From contig NYZG01000110.1 of NCBI GenBank assembly GCA_002687025.1, forward strand, positions 1-15,489: 15,489 nt of DNA. Direction: 5' to 3'. Shown here one piece after another: positions 1-7,738 of the stretch. The position numbers and the translations under genes are program-made. The stretch's first letter is position 1, and each line of letters begins with the position of its first letter. Source of the stretch: Candidatus Poribacteria bacterium. Its GTDB lineage: Bacteria; Poribacteria; WGA-4E; GCA-2687025. The notes beneath the pieces were generated by a model. The model saw nothing but the letters and a program-made list of their open reading frames with translations, was not told the DNA's origin and did not search any database.

Positions 1-12
1 CGACGCTGCCAT
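1..12 (-). CDS. 5' end of an unidentified gene running off the left edge
   Basis: Only four codons (M-A-A-S) are inside the window. The reason to call a gene is the start context: on the minus strand an AAGGAGGG Shine-Dalgarno sequence (about positions 16-23) precedes the ATG at 12-10 by a few bases. The gene lies downstream of the Hyi-like isomerase in the same orientation, 255 bases after its stop, so it may or may not share its transcript. Nothing can be said about function. Confidence 0.4.
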
Positions 13-215
13 ATTCCCTCCTTGCCCTCAACAACCAACACCCAGCGAGCACGCCCCAACGCCCGTCACCTGCCCGACTGGGGCCGGACATCGCGGTAGC
101 GTTCGATCCGGTCGACGACACGGCCTGCCGCCGCGCGCGGCCCGCAGCTCCGGAACCAGGGCTGACGTGTCGGCCGGCCGCCACGGCCGAATGCAGGCCG
201 AGACCTCAAGTGACA

Positions 216-241
216 CGCGGCGCCCACCAGTGAGCGCCGCG
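216..241 (-). terminator. Hairpin downstream of the isomerase gene, possible weak terminator
   Basis: Positions 216-223 (CGCGGCGC) and 234-241 (GCGCCGCG) are perfectly complementary around a 10-base loop. The hairpin starts 26 bases after the isomerase stop codon in its direction of transcription. No T-run follows on the minus strand, so intrinsic termination is uncertain. I see no gene in the rest of 13-267; the reading frames there are G+C-rich and have no start context. Confidence 0.28.
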
Positions 242-267
242 CGAAAGGTGAACGGGTCGCGCCCGCG

Positions 268-1032
268 TTAGCCCATCTGGCAGGTCTCGTAGGCTGCCCG
301 CATTGCCTCGATCGGGTCGCCCTTGGGTCCGAATTCGTGGCCGACGAAGCCATCGTAGGTGGTGTCGGCAACCGCCTGCATGACGGGCGGGTAGTAGATT
401 TCCTGAGTCTCGTCCATGTCTCGCCGGCCCGGGTTCCCTGCGGTGTGGAAGTGGCCGATGTAGTCGATGTTGTCCCGGATGGTGCGGATCAGGTCGCCCT
501 CCATGATCTGCATGTGGTAGATGTCATACAGCAGCTTCACCCGCGGCGACCCGGTGGCCTTGCACATCTCGACGCCCCAGGGCGTGGTGTCGCACTGGTA
601 GTCCGGGTGGTTCACCTTGCTGTTCAGCAGCTCGACGCATATCGTGATGCCCTTGGCCTCCGCGTGCGCGGTGACGCGCTTCAGCCCCTCGGCGCATATG
701 GCAACACCTTCGTCGTCTGGCAGGCCGTTCCGGTTGCCGCTGAACCCGATGAGCGACGGTATGCCGAACTCAACGGCCGTTTCGATGTTCCTGTTCAGCT
801 CGTCCTCAATGCGGTCGTGATTCTCCGGCTTGTTGAGGCCGTCTGTCAGCGAGCCGTGCCCGCCGATGATGGCGATCTTCATCCCGGCGTCGATGACCTT
901 CTGCCAGTGCTCGCGAGAGAGCATCTCCACCGACTTGAAGCCGGTCTTGGCGGCCTCGGAGATCACCTGTTCCGGCGTGACATCACCACGGTTGAAGCAC
1001 CCAAAGCATATCGACTGCCTGATGGCGGGCAT
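268..1032 (-). CDS. Hydroxypyruvate isomerase-like TIM-barrel sugar isomerase/epimerase
   Basis: A 254-residue cytoplasmic protein of the xylose-isomerase-like TIM-barrel family (PF01261), close in length to Hyi (about 258 aa). The run LLYDIYHMQIMEGDL (168-181) and the following GHFHTAGNPGR (193-203) closely match the Hyi signature YDIYHMQRMEG...GHLQIADNPHR. Candidate metal ligands are Glu134 (in CVELLN), Asp170 (in LYDIYH), His196 or His194, and Glu233 (in GHEFGP). Hyi interconverts hydroxypyruvate and tartronate semialdehyde. Many paralogues in environmental phyla instead act on other ketoses or epimers, so the exact substrate is an inference. The start at 1032 is chosen over an upstream in-frame ATG at 1089 because a strong Shine-Dalgarno sequence precedes it and the family begins there. 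It is divergent from the ABC exporter genes. Confidence 0.85.
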   Translation of the reverse strand: MPAIRQSICFGCFNRGDVTPEQVISEAAKTGFKSVEMLSREHWQKVIDAGMKIAIIGGHGSLTDGLNKPENHDRIEDELNRNIETAVEFGIPSLIGFSGNRNGLPDDEGVAICAEGLKRVTAHAEAKGITICVELLNSKVNHPDYQCDTTPWGVEMCKATGSPRVKLLYDIYHMQIMEGDLIRTIRDNIDYIGHFHTAGNPGRRDMDETQEIYYPPVMQAVADTTYDGFVGHEFGPKGDPIEAMRAAYETCQMG

Positions 1033-1038
1033 TTCGTG

Positions 1039-1046
1039 TTCCTCCC
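1039..1046 (-). promoter_or_regulatory. Ribosome binding site of the isomerase gene
   Basis: The minus strand reads GGGAGGAA with six bases before the ATG at 1032. This near-ideal site decides the start codon; the longer in-frame option at 1089 would add 19 Arg-rich residues that do not belong to the family. Confidence 0.75.
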
Positions 1047-1093
1047 AGCGTGAGCTATCGCGACGCGAGCGTCGCCAGAACGGTAGCAAAGCG

Positions 1094-1111
1094 CCGTTGA
1101 CGGGTCAACGG
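1094..1111. promoter_or_regulatory. 18-bp palindrome in the divergent intergenic region, candidate operator
   Basis: CCGTTGAC-GG-GTCAACGG is a perfect inverted repeat of 8 bp arms around two bases. It lies about 60 bases upstream of the isomerase start (1032) and about 95 bases upstream of the exporter start (1205). On the minus strand its TTGACC (1108-1103) could serve as a -35 box, with a poor -10 (TACCGT, 1085-1080) 17 bases on. A dimeric repressor or activator of one or both genes is a reasonable guess, but no regulator gene is visible nearby. Confidence 0.4.
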
Positions 1112-1204
1112 GACGCCACCGCGCTGTGGCCATCTCGGCGGCGTGATCCGCATTGCCGCTCTCGGCATCGGCGTGATAGAGTTTCGTAATTCGCTCCTGT
1201 CTAC

Positions 1205-2971
1205 GTGTGGGAAGGGCCCAGGGTCATCGGCAGTCTTAGATCGCTCTTCCCCTACATCAAGCTCCACCGCCACATCATCCTCGGAAGCCTGGTCCTCCTG
1301 GCTGTGACCGAGGGGTTCGCGTTTTACACGACGGTCGTGCTCCGCAACGCCATAGACAGTCTGCGCCCGGGGGCGGCGGCGGCGTTGAGCGTTGGCGGGT
1401 ACGCGCTGCTGCTGTTCGCCCTGGTTATCGTGCAGGGGGGCACGCGATTCGGGTCCCGCTACATGATGGGGCGAAGCTCGCGGCACATCGAGTATGCCGT
1501 GCGCAACGACTTCTTCGCGCATGTTCTGACGCTGGAACCCGCCTACTACGTCAGACAGAACACCGGCGACCTCATCTCCAGGGCGATCAACGACCTGAAC
1601 GCAGTTCGACAGATGCTTGGGCGCACGCTGATGTTCGCGTCGTCGTCGACGATACGCGTTCCCGTTGCGGTTGGATTCCTGGCGGCCATCAACTGGAAGC
1701 TGATGCTCATCACGCTCGTGCCGTTCGTGGCGCTGCCGTTCACAATGCAGCGCATGTCCTCTGGAATCCACTCGATGTTCGAGTCGATCCAGGAGCAGTT
1801 CGCGACGATGAGCAACCGCGTCCGGGAAGGATTCACCGGCGTCCGCGTGATGAAGGCGTACACGCGCGAGGCGGATGAGGAGAGCGCCTTCCTCGCCATG
1901 AACGAGGAGTTCATCGACCGCAACAGGAAGCTCATCCGGCTCGAAGCGACGATCTTCCCGGTCATCATGTTCCTGCCGGGCGTCAGCTTCGTCCTGCTCC
2001 TGTGGATCGGGGGGTATTACGTTGCCTCGGGCGAGATGACCTTCGGTCAGTTCACGCAGTTCCAGATGGTCATGATGATGCTCGTCATGCCGATGGCGAT
2101 GTTCGGCTTCATGTGGAGCGGCGTCCAGCGGGGCGCGGCGTCCATGGGCAGACTCAACGACATTCTGACGCAAGAACCGGAAATCCGCGACGAGGTCGAG
2201 GTGACCGGCGAAGAGCCGGCAATCCAGGGCAGGATCACCTTCGCGAATCTGTCTTTCGCCTACGACGACGGCACAGCGATCCTTGACGACCTAACGCTCG
2301 ACATACCGGCCGGCGCGACGGTCGCGATCATCGGCCCTACGGGCTGCGGCAAGAGCACGCTGGCCAACCTCGTGCCCCGACTGTACCAGGCCGAGCCGGG
2401 CATGGTGATGGTAGACGGCCGCGATGTTCGGGAGTATTCGCTCAAGCACCTGCGGGCGAACGTTGGGTATGTGCAGCAGGAGTCTTTCCTGTTCTCGGAT
2501 TCGATCAGCGACAACCTGCGTTTCGGCGACCCGGACGCTGACGATCACGCGCTGCGCGAAGTGTCGCGGGTGGCGCACCTGCTCCCAGAGATAGAGGACT
2601 TCCCCGGGGGCTTCAGCACGGAACTGGGCGAGCGTGGCATGATGATCTCCGGCGGCCAGCGGCAGCGGACGTCCATCGCTCGCTCGCTACTCCGGCGCCC
2701 CAGGATCGTGATCATGGACGATGCGTTCGCATCGGTGGACACGTACACCGAGGAGACGATCCTCACCAACCTGCGGGGCTACCTGGACGACATCACGGTG
2801 ATCCTGATTTCGCACCGCATATCGACCGTCAAGGGAGCGGACACGATCGTCGTGTTGGACGACGGCGGGATCGCGGAGCAGGGGACGCACGAGGAGCTTC
2901 TCGCGAGCGGCGGGTTCTACGCTGACCTGTACGAGAAGCAGCGACTGCAAGAGGAGTTGGAGGCCCTGTAG
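1205..2971 (+). CDS. ABC exporter half-transporter, subunit with the degenerate catalytic site (TM287/BmrC/MdlA-like)
   Basis: A 588-residue type I (MsbA-fold) exporter half. An N-terminal membrane domain has about six spans (roughly 22-45, 62-80, 145-162, 166-180, 249-273, 285-306), followed by an ATPase domain. Walker A GPTGCGKST is at 377-385, the Q-loop lies in YVQQESFLF, the canonical signature ISGGQ is at 481-485, Walker B ends at Asp505, and the H-loop is His537. The residue after Walker B, normally the catalytic Glu, is Asp506 (IMDDAFASVD). This matches the non-hydrolysing half of heterodimeric exporters, whose partner is the next gene. The start is GTG: an in-frame stop lies at 1187-1189 and no other start codon intervenes, although no clear Shine-Dalgarno is present. 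The substrate cannot be read from sequence; drugs, lipids or peptides are all possible. Confidence 0.9.
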   Translation: MWEGPRVIGSLRSLFPYIKLHRHIILGSLVLLAVTEGFAFYTTVVLRNAIDSLRPGAAAALSVGGYALLLFALVIVQGGTRFGSRYMMGRSSRHIEYAVRNDFFAHVLTLEPAYYVRQNTGDLISRAINDLNAVRQMLGRTLMFASSSTIRVPVAVGFLAAINWKLMLITLVPFVALPFTMQRMSSGIHSMFESIQEQFATMSNRVREGFTGVRVMKAYTREADEESAFLAMNEEFIDRNRKLIRLEATIFPVIMFLPGVSFVLLLWIGGYYVASGEMTFGQFTQFQMVMMMLVMPMAMFGFMWSGVQRGAASMGRLNDILTQEPEIRDEVEVTGEEPAIQGRITFANLSFAYDDGTAILDDLTLDIPAGATVAIIGPTGCGKSTLANLVPRLYQAEPGMVMVDGRDVREYSLKHLRANVGYVQQESFLFSDSISDNLRFGDPDADDHALREVSRVAHLLPEIEDFPGGFSTELGERGMMISGGQRQRTSIARSLLRRPRIVIMDDAFASVDTYTEETILTNLRGYLDDITVILISHRISTVKGADTIVVLDDGGIAEQGTHEELLASGGFYADLYEKQRLQEELEAL

Positions 2972-2981
2972 GGCCAGGCCG

Positions 2982-4832
2982 ATGTTCCAGCACGACGACC
3001 TATACGACGAAGACGAACTCACTAAGATCTACGATCGGGAGATCTTCCGCCGGCTCATCGGCTACGTGAAGCCGTACACCGGGCGAGTGCTCGTCGGGCT
3101 GGTCCTGATCCTGATCGCCGAGGGCGCGCGCAACGTCACGCCGTTGCTGGCCAGATACGCGATCGACGAACACATCAACAGCGACGCTCTGCGCAATCGC
3201 GATTTCGGGACGGTGCTGCTCGCCCTGCGCGGCGTCGTGATCCTCTACACGGCGCTTCTGCTACTCGATCTGCTGGCGTCGTTCCTGCGCTCGTACATGA
3301 TGCAGATCATGGGTCAGCACATCATGCGGGACATGCGGGTGCAGCTGTACGCGCATATCCACAAGCTGCACGCCGCGTTCTTCGACACGACGGCCGTCGG
3401 GCGCCTGATGACGCGCGTGATGAATGACGTGGCGGCGCTGAACGAGCTGTTCGCGTCGGGAATAGTGGATTCGATCGGCAGCATCATCGGCCTCGTCACG
3501 ATTTGCGTGATGATGTTCGTGGTGAGCTGGAAGTTCGCGCTCGTCACGCTCGCGGTGTTGCCGATCATCGCGATGGCGACGCTGTTCTACCAGGTGCTGT
3601 CGCGTCGCGCGTACCGCGAATGGCGGCGGCAGCTCTCGCGCATGAACGCCTTCATGAACGAACGCATTGGGGGACTGACGACCCTCCAGCTCTTCAACCA
3701 GGAGCCGAGCACCGTACGCCGGTTCACGGGCATCAACACCGAGTACCTGGGGGCCGCGCTGCGCGCCGTTCTCGCGATGTCGTTCTTCGGGCCTCTGATC
3801 GAGCTCACCGGGGGCCTCGCTACGGCCGTCATCATCTGGTATGGCGGCGGGCAGGTCATCCAGAACAACATCTCCATCGGCGAGCTGTTCGCCTTTCTTG
3901 TGTGGGGCCAGCGATTCTTCTGGCCGCTGCGGGCGCTGAGCGAGCAGTACAACACGCTGCTGATCGCAATGGCCTCCTCGGAGCGCGTGTTCACGCTGTT
4001 CGATACCGTGCCGGCCATCCAGGAGAAGCCGGACGCGCGCCCCATAGCGGAATTCACGGAGTGTATCGAGTTCCGGGACGTGTGGTTCGCGTACAACGAG
4101 GACGACTTCGTCATCCGTGGGATCGACCTCACGATCGAGCGGGGTGAACGGGTCGCCGTCGTTGGCGCGACCGGCTCGGGCAAGACCACGCTGACGAACC
4201 TTCTGTGCCGCTTCTACGACATCCAGAAGGGCGCCATCCTGGTGGACGGGGTGGATGTGCGCGACCTTCGGATGGCCGATCTGCGGCGTCGCATCGCGAT
4301 CGTGCAACAGGACGTGTTCCTGTTCTCCGGCAGCGTCGCGAACAATATCCGCCTGGACTCGCCGGAGATCTCCGACGAGCAAGTGGCGGAGGCGGCGAGT
4401 GTCGTCCAGGCCGACCGGTTCATCGCGTCGCTTCCCGGCAAGATGGACGCCGAGGTGAAGGAGGGCGGCAGTACGTTTTCCAGTGGGCAGAAGCAACTCA
4501 TCGCCTTTGCTCGGGCCCTCGCGTTCGACCCGGACATCCTGATCCTCGACGAGGCTACGTCTTCCATCGACACGGAGACGGAAGTGCTGATACAGGAGGG
4601 GCTCAAGCGCTTGCTTGAGGGCCGCACTTCGATTATTATCGCTCACCGGCTCTCGACGATCCAGGACGCGGATAAGATCGTCGTGATGCACAAGGGCGAG
4701 ATACGCGAGGTGGGAACGCATGCCGAACTCCTGAGAGAGCGCGGCATATACTATCGTCTTTACCAGCTCCAGTACCGAGGACAGGAAGAGTTCGCTTCAC
4801 TCGGCTCGGACGCGGTGGGAGAAACGTCGTGA
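2982..4832 (+). CDS. ABC exporter half-transporter, subunit with the canonical catalytic site (TM288/BmrD/MdlB-like)
   Basis: A 616-residue membrane-plus-ATPase half-transporter beginning 10 bases after the first subunit. A charged N-terminal extension of about 25 residues precedes the first span (about 36-55); further spans lie near 85-105, 160-181, 185-204, 260-290 and 300-320. Walker A GATGSGKTT is at 395-403, Walker B Asp523 is followed by the canonical catalytic Glu524 (ILDEATSSID), and the H-loop is His555. The signature is degenerate: FSSGQ (499-503) instead of LSGGQ. This subunit therefore supplies the good Walker motifs and the poor signature, the mirror of the upstream protein, as expected if one ATP site in the heterodimer is catalytic and the other is not. 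Its TGA overlaps the GTG of the downstream NHL protein, so the three genes are very likely one operon. Confidence 0.9.
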   Translation: MFQHDDLYDEDELTKIYDREIFRRLIGYVKPYTGRVLVGLVLILIAEGARNVTPLLARYAIDEHINSDALRNRDFGTVLLALRGVVILYTALLLLDLLASFLRSYMMQIMGQHIMRDMRVQLYAHIHKLHAAFFDTTAVGRLMTRVMNDVAALNELFASGIVDSIGSIIGLVTICVMMFVVSWKFALVTLAVLPIIAMATLFYQVLSRRAYREWRRQLSRMNAFMNERIGGLTTLQLFNQEPSTVRRFTGINTEYLGAALRAVLAMSFFGPLIELTGGLATAVIIWYGGGQVIQNNISIGELFAFLVWGQRFFWPLRALSEQYNTLLIAMASSERVFTLFDTVPAIQEKPDARPIAEFTECIEFRDVWFAYNEDDFVIRGIDLTIERGERVAVVGATGSGKTTLTNLLCRFYDIQKGAILVDGVDVRDLRMADLRRRIAIVQQDVFLFSGSVANNIRLDSPEISDEQVAEAASVVQADRFIASLPGKMDAEVKEGGSTFSSGQKQLIAFARALAFDPDILILDEATSSIDTETEVLIQEGLKRLLEGRTSIIIAHRLSTIQDADKIVVMHKGEIREVGTHAELLRERGIYYRLYQLQYRGQEEFASLGSDAVGETS

Positions 4833-6811
4833 CAAAGCGATCGTGCATAGGTCTTCTGATCCTCGCTACCGGCGCGCTCACGCTCGCGGGGTCCGCGCAC
4901 GGGCTCGGATTCCTGGAATTCCAGCAGGCTTTCGGCCGTAAGGGGTCGGGTGGCGGCGGGTTCAGTTCCGAGATCAGCCTCGCGTTCGACTCCGAGGGCT
5001 CCGTCTACGTCAGCGATGCCAAGAACCGGGTCATCCAGAAGCTCGGGGCCGATGGGACGCCCGTCTTCCAGTACCCGGCGCCGGGCGCCGAGGATCTTCC
5101 CGTCGTACTCGTCAAACCGGGCGACATCGCGGTCGACATGGCCGGGAACATCTACGTCGCGGACACAACCGCGGTCGTGATCCCGGACGAAGAACTCGCC
5201 GGGCCGCCGGTCTATATCTACACGCCCTGCGTGCATAAGTTCGACGGCGCGGGCGCGTTCGTGACGACGCTTGCCATCGACTCGCCCACGGCGCTGCCCA
5301 AGTCCTCGCCGGTGATCCCGGTGAAGCAGATCCTGACGAATGATGGCCGGCTCGCGTTGGCGATCCAGCCGAGCAGCCACGACCGCGGCGTCGAGATCGC
5401 TCTGGACCGTCAAGGGAACCTCTTCATTCTCGACGCGGAGCGCGACTCGAAGCAGGTCGTGTACAAGCACTCGCCGGACGGCGAGCGCGAAGAGACGTTC
5501 GGGCGCTACGGCGCCGGGGACGGCGAGTTCGACGGGCCCAAGGACATCGTGGTTGGGGCCGACGGCGGCGTTTTCGTCGCGGACACGGGCAACCATCGGA
5601 TCGTCAAGTTCGACAACGACGGCCAGTTTGAGTTGGCGTTCGCCTCGGAAGGTCTCGGTGGCAGCGAGGTGACGGCTCCGCACTATCTCGCCGCGACGAT
5701 GGACAGCCAACTCGTAGTAAAGGACGACTCGGCGTTCGTCCGCAAGGAGCTGCGCTCGGTGCCGCTGGAGGTGCTGTCGCTATCGGCGTTCTCGAGCGGC
5801 CAGCGGTCGTTCCGGGAACTCAGTTCAAACTCCTCGCTGTCGCCGCTCTCGGACACGGACGAACTCGCGCGGCGTATGCGTCGGCTGGAGGAGCTCACCC
5901 TCCTCGACGAATCCGACGGCGACAGCAAGGCGATGACGGACAAGGCGCTGCAGGAAGCCGTGCGCATCCAGAACACGCTGTATCACAAGGTGATACACCG
6001 CGTGCAACGGTTCGGCGTGGATGGGAGCTACTCGGACAGCTCGCAGTACCGCCTGGACCAGATGGACGAGGATCTGCATGATCTGACGTTCGTCGGCGCG
6101 GACCTGGCCGGGAACATCTACTTGCAGGACGGAAGCGACTTCTCGCTCCGCCGCTACGGCCTTTCAGGGTTCTCGCTTCGGGCCAGCGAGGTCGACGCGA
6201 TCTCGTCGACGCAGTTCATGAACCAGACCAACGACATCCTCGAAGACTACGAGGACATCGACCAGAAGCCGGACAACACGCAAGACGAGACCACGTTCAA
6301 CGGTCGCCAGCGTCTGCTTTTCAACTACGACCTGTCCGACCGCTGGAATCTGCTGGTTGAGAACGCGTCGACGCTGCGCAACCGCGACGGCGACCAGGTA
6401 TACCCCGAGCGGCTGGAGAACAGCATCACGTTCGAGGACCGCAACTGGGACAACGACCTGTACCTCGGGGTCAACCGCGTGGTAAACCCGAACCCATATG
6501 ACTACAAGGAGTTCAACCTGTTCGTGCAGCGTCAGGATGGGTCGTCGCGGCTGGATACCGACGCCCTGTTCCCAGAGCTGAACCTACAGGCAGGTCGTCA
6601 GGAAGGGGACAGCAGCGGGACGATGTTTGGTCTGGACTGGGACATCCTCCGCGACGCGAACCTCTACGTGCAGTACCAGACTCTCGACCCCAGCGACACT
6701 AGCCGCAACTACACGCGCGAGTTCTTCGACCTGGAAGGGAACCTCTACCAGGTGCTGCGGACCCAGAACAAGAGCGACGTGTTTATCGGCGAACTGAACA
6801 TCAAGTTCTAG
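4829..6811 (+). CDS. Exported NHL-repeat beta-propeller protein with a strand-rich C-terminal domain
   Basis: A 660-residue protein with a signal peptide (K3-R4, hydrophobic 7-20, likely cleavage around 23-25). NHL-type propeller repeats are visible near 36-80, 95-140, 186-228 and 229-272. The fourth is textbook: GEFDGPKDI, then VFVADTGNHRIVKFD. A fifth degenerate blade is near 418-445. Between them, 300-400 is Ser-rich and then charged and helical. From about 495 to the end, alternating polar and hydrophobic strands rich in Asn, Asp, Tyr and Trp lead to a terminal ELNIKF. A final Phe in an amphipathic strand is typical of proteins inserted by the BAM complex, so the tail may be a small outer-membrane barrel or a periplasmic beta domain. 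The GTG start sits in a GTGA overlap with the ABC exporter gene. NHL propellers usually bind proteins or glycans; a role as envelope partner of the exporter is an inference. Confidence 0.8.
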   Translation: MTKRSCIGLLILATGALTLAGSAHGLGFLEFQQAFGRKGSGGGGFSSEISLAFDSEGSVYVSDAKNRVIQKLGADGTPVFQYPAPGAEDLPVVLVKPGDIAVDMAGNIYVADTTAVVIPDEELAGPPVYIYTPCVHKFDGAGAFVTTLAIDSPTALPKSSPVIPVKQILTNDGRLALAIQPSSHDRGVEIALDRQGNLFILDAERDSKQVVYKHSPDGEREETFGRYGAGDGEFDGPKDIVVGADGGVFVADTGNHRIVKFDNDGQFELAFASEGLGGSEVTAPHYLAATMDSQLVVKDDSAFVRKELRSVPLEVLSLSAFSSGQRSFRELSSNSSLSPLSDTDELARRMRRLEELTLLDESDGDSKAMTDKALQEAVRIQNTLYHKVIHRVQRFGVDGSYSDSSQYRLDQMDEDLHDLTFVGADLAGNIYLQDGSDFSLRRYGLSGFSLRASEVDAISSTQFMNQTNDILEDYEDIDQKPDNTQDETTFNGRQRLLFNYDLSDRWNLLVENASTLRNRDGDQVYPERLENSITFEDRNWDNDLYLGVNRVVNPNPYDYKEFNLFVQRQDGSSRLDTDALFPELNLQAGRQEGDSSGTMFGLDWDILRDANLYVQYQTLDPSDTSRNYTREFFDLEGNLYQVLRTQNKSDVFIGELNIKF

Positions 6812-6822
6812 ACCGCACGGAA

Positions 6823-6847
6823 GCCCATCGGCACGCAGCCGGTGGGC
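6823..6847 (+). terminator. Hairpin terminator candidate closing the exporter operon
   Basis: GCCCATCGGC (6823-6832) pairs with GCCGGTGGGC (6838-6847) over 10 bp, including one T-G wobble, around the five-base loop ACGCA. It starts 11 bases after the stop of the NHL gene. Only a short ATTCG follows instead of a full T-run. The position and stem strength support termination. Confidence 0.55.
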
Positions 6848-7013
6848 ATTCGTGTGCCCGGTTGCTTCGCGAGACCGCTCCGTCCAGACGCAGGGCAGAG
6901 CTCCGCGGGTCGGCGCAGTAGCGGCGAGTGCGCATCCCTTCGGGCGGCGTCACGACACCCGCATGTCCGAGACATCGCGTCATCGTGTACGGTGGGGGGC
7001 CGCAGCAGCAGCG

Positions 7014-7050
7014 AAGGCGGCAGCCCGGCGCACGCAAGGTCAGCCGCCTT
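7014..7050 (-). terminator. Inverted repeat downstream of the lipoprotein gene, possible terminator
   Basis: AAGGCGGC (7014-7021) and GCCGCCTT (7043-7050) are perfect inverted repeats separated by 21 bases. They lie 43 bases beyond the lipoprotein stop in its direction of transcription, in the convergent gap 6812-7093. The loop is long and no T-run follows, so this is tentative. The rest of that gap shows no gene that I can support. Confidence 0.28.
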
Positions 7051-7093
7051 GAGGTGGCCACATGGGGCCGCGGATGTCACACGTGTGGCGCGA

Positions 7094-7738
7094 CTATCCC
7101 GGCGGTGGCGGCGGATCGACGTCGATCCCTGGCACGGTCGCGGACACTACCTCGACGGCGTGGTAGCCGCCCGGGCCGGTGTTCCGCACCGTCTCGATGT
7201 CGGTGACGCTGAGCTCCTCGCCACCCAGCAGCAGTACGTTCACGGGTACTTCGTGGACGAGGAAGCCTTCCGCGTCGAACCAACTCCAGACGACACGCGC
7301 CGATCGGGCCTCGCGCGTTTCGTTGCGCAGCGTGATCTGGTAGGAGAACTGCCACGCTTGGGCCGACGGGTCATCGTCGGGCCCCTTGCCCGGTACCCAC
7401 CGCACACCCTCGTCCAGGATCGTGACGAGCGAGGAGACCTCCGTAGACACCTCGCCGAAGCTCTGGGCCACGATCACGAGGTCGACGATGTCTACCACGC
7501 CATCCCCGTTGACGTCCGCGCGAAGAATGGCGCCCTCGGCCACGAGCGAGGCTAGGAAGAGGCCGGGATTCCCGACCGCGGCCACGTCGATGCCACGACC
7601 CTCGCTCGTGGACGCGACCGGGTCGCCCACATCGCAGCCCGAGACCCCCGCGCCCAGTACGGCTACGCCCACAGCCAGGAACGCGCCGCTCGCCCACCGG
7701 CGGGCCGCCGACCGCACTACCTCACCATCCTCGTACAT
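7094..7738 (-). CDS. Small lipoprotein with a single dockerin-like calcium loop
   Basis: A 214-residue protein. Arg13-Arg14, a hydrophobic stretch (18-31) and the lipobox VSGC with Cys35 indicate a lipoprotein. Residues 72-96 contain one dockerin type I half: DVNGDGVVDIVD with calcium ligands at Asp75, Asn77, Asp79, Asp83 and Asp86, followed by the LVIVAQSFG helix. Two such halves make a normal dockerin; only one is present. The region around 125-190 (FSYQITLRNET, VVWSWFDAEGFLV) resembles an FxLYD-like beta-sandwich, and the protein ends in a Pro-rich tail. The ATG at 7738 overlaps the upstream oxidoreductase stop by 17 bases and has AGGAGA 11 bases before it. A GTG at 7717 would avoid the overlap and leave a more compact signal. 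It is probably anchored in the envelope as the last gene of the minus-strand operon; its function is unknown. Confidence 0.72.
   Translation of the reverse strand: MYEDGEVVRSAARRWASGAFLAVGVAVLGAGVSGCDVGDPVASTSEGRGIDVAAVGNPGLFLASLVAEGAILRADVNGDGVVDIVDLVIVAQSFGEVSTEVSSLVTILDEGVRWVPGKGPDDDPSAQAWQFSYQITLRNETREARSARVVWSWFDAEGFLVHEVPVNVLLLGGEELSVTDIETVRNTGPGGYHAVEVVSATVPGIDVDPPPPPG

Noticed and set aside
337..1053. Plus-strand open frame opposite the isomerase
   Set aside because: The minus strand encodes an unmistakable Hyi-like protein; the plus-strand product is a Val/Asp/Leu-rich shadow.
1055..2173. Minus-strand open frame opposite the first ABC subunit and the intergenic region
   Set aside because: Low-complexity His/Arg/Glu-rich translation antisense to a clear transporter; no ribosome binding site or family resemblance.
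3261..4721. Long open frame on the minus strand opposite the second ABC subunit
   Set aside because: It is an antisense shadow of a gene with high G+C at third codon positions. The translation is rich in Arg, His and Asp with no domain, and the sense frame has full family motifs.
7078..7087. Short palindrome CACACGTGTG near the end of the lipoprotein gene
   Set aside because: Ten bases only, in a convergent region with no promoter to regulate; likely chance.
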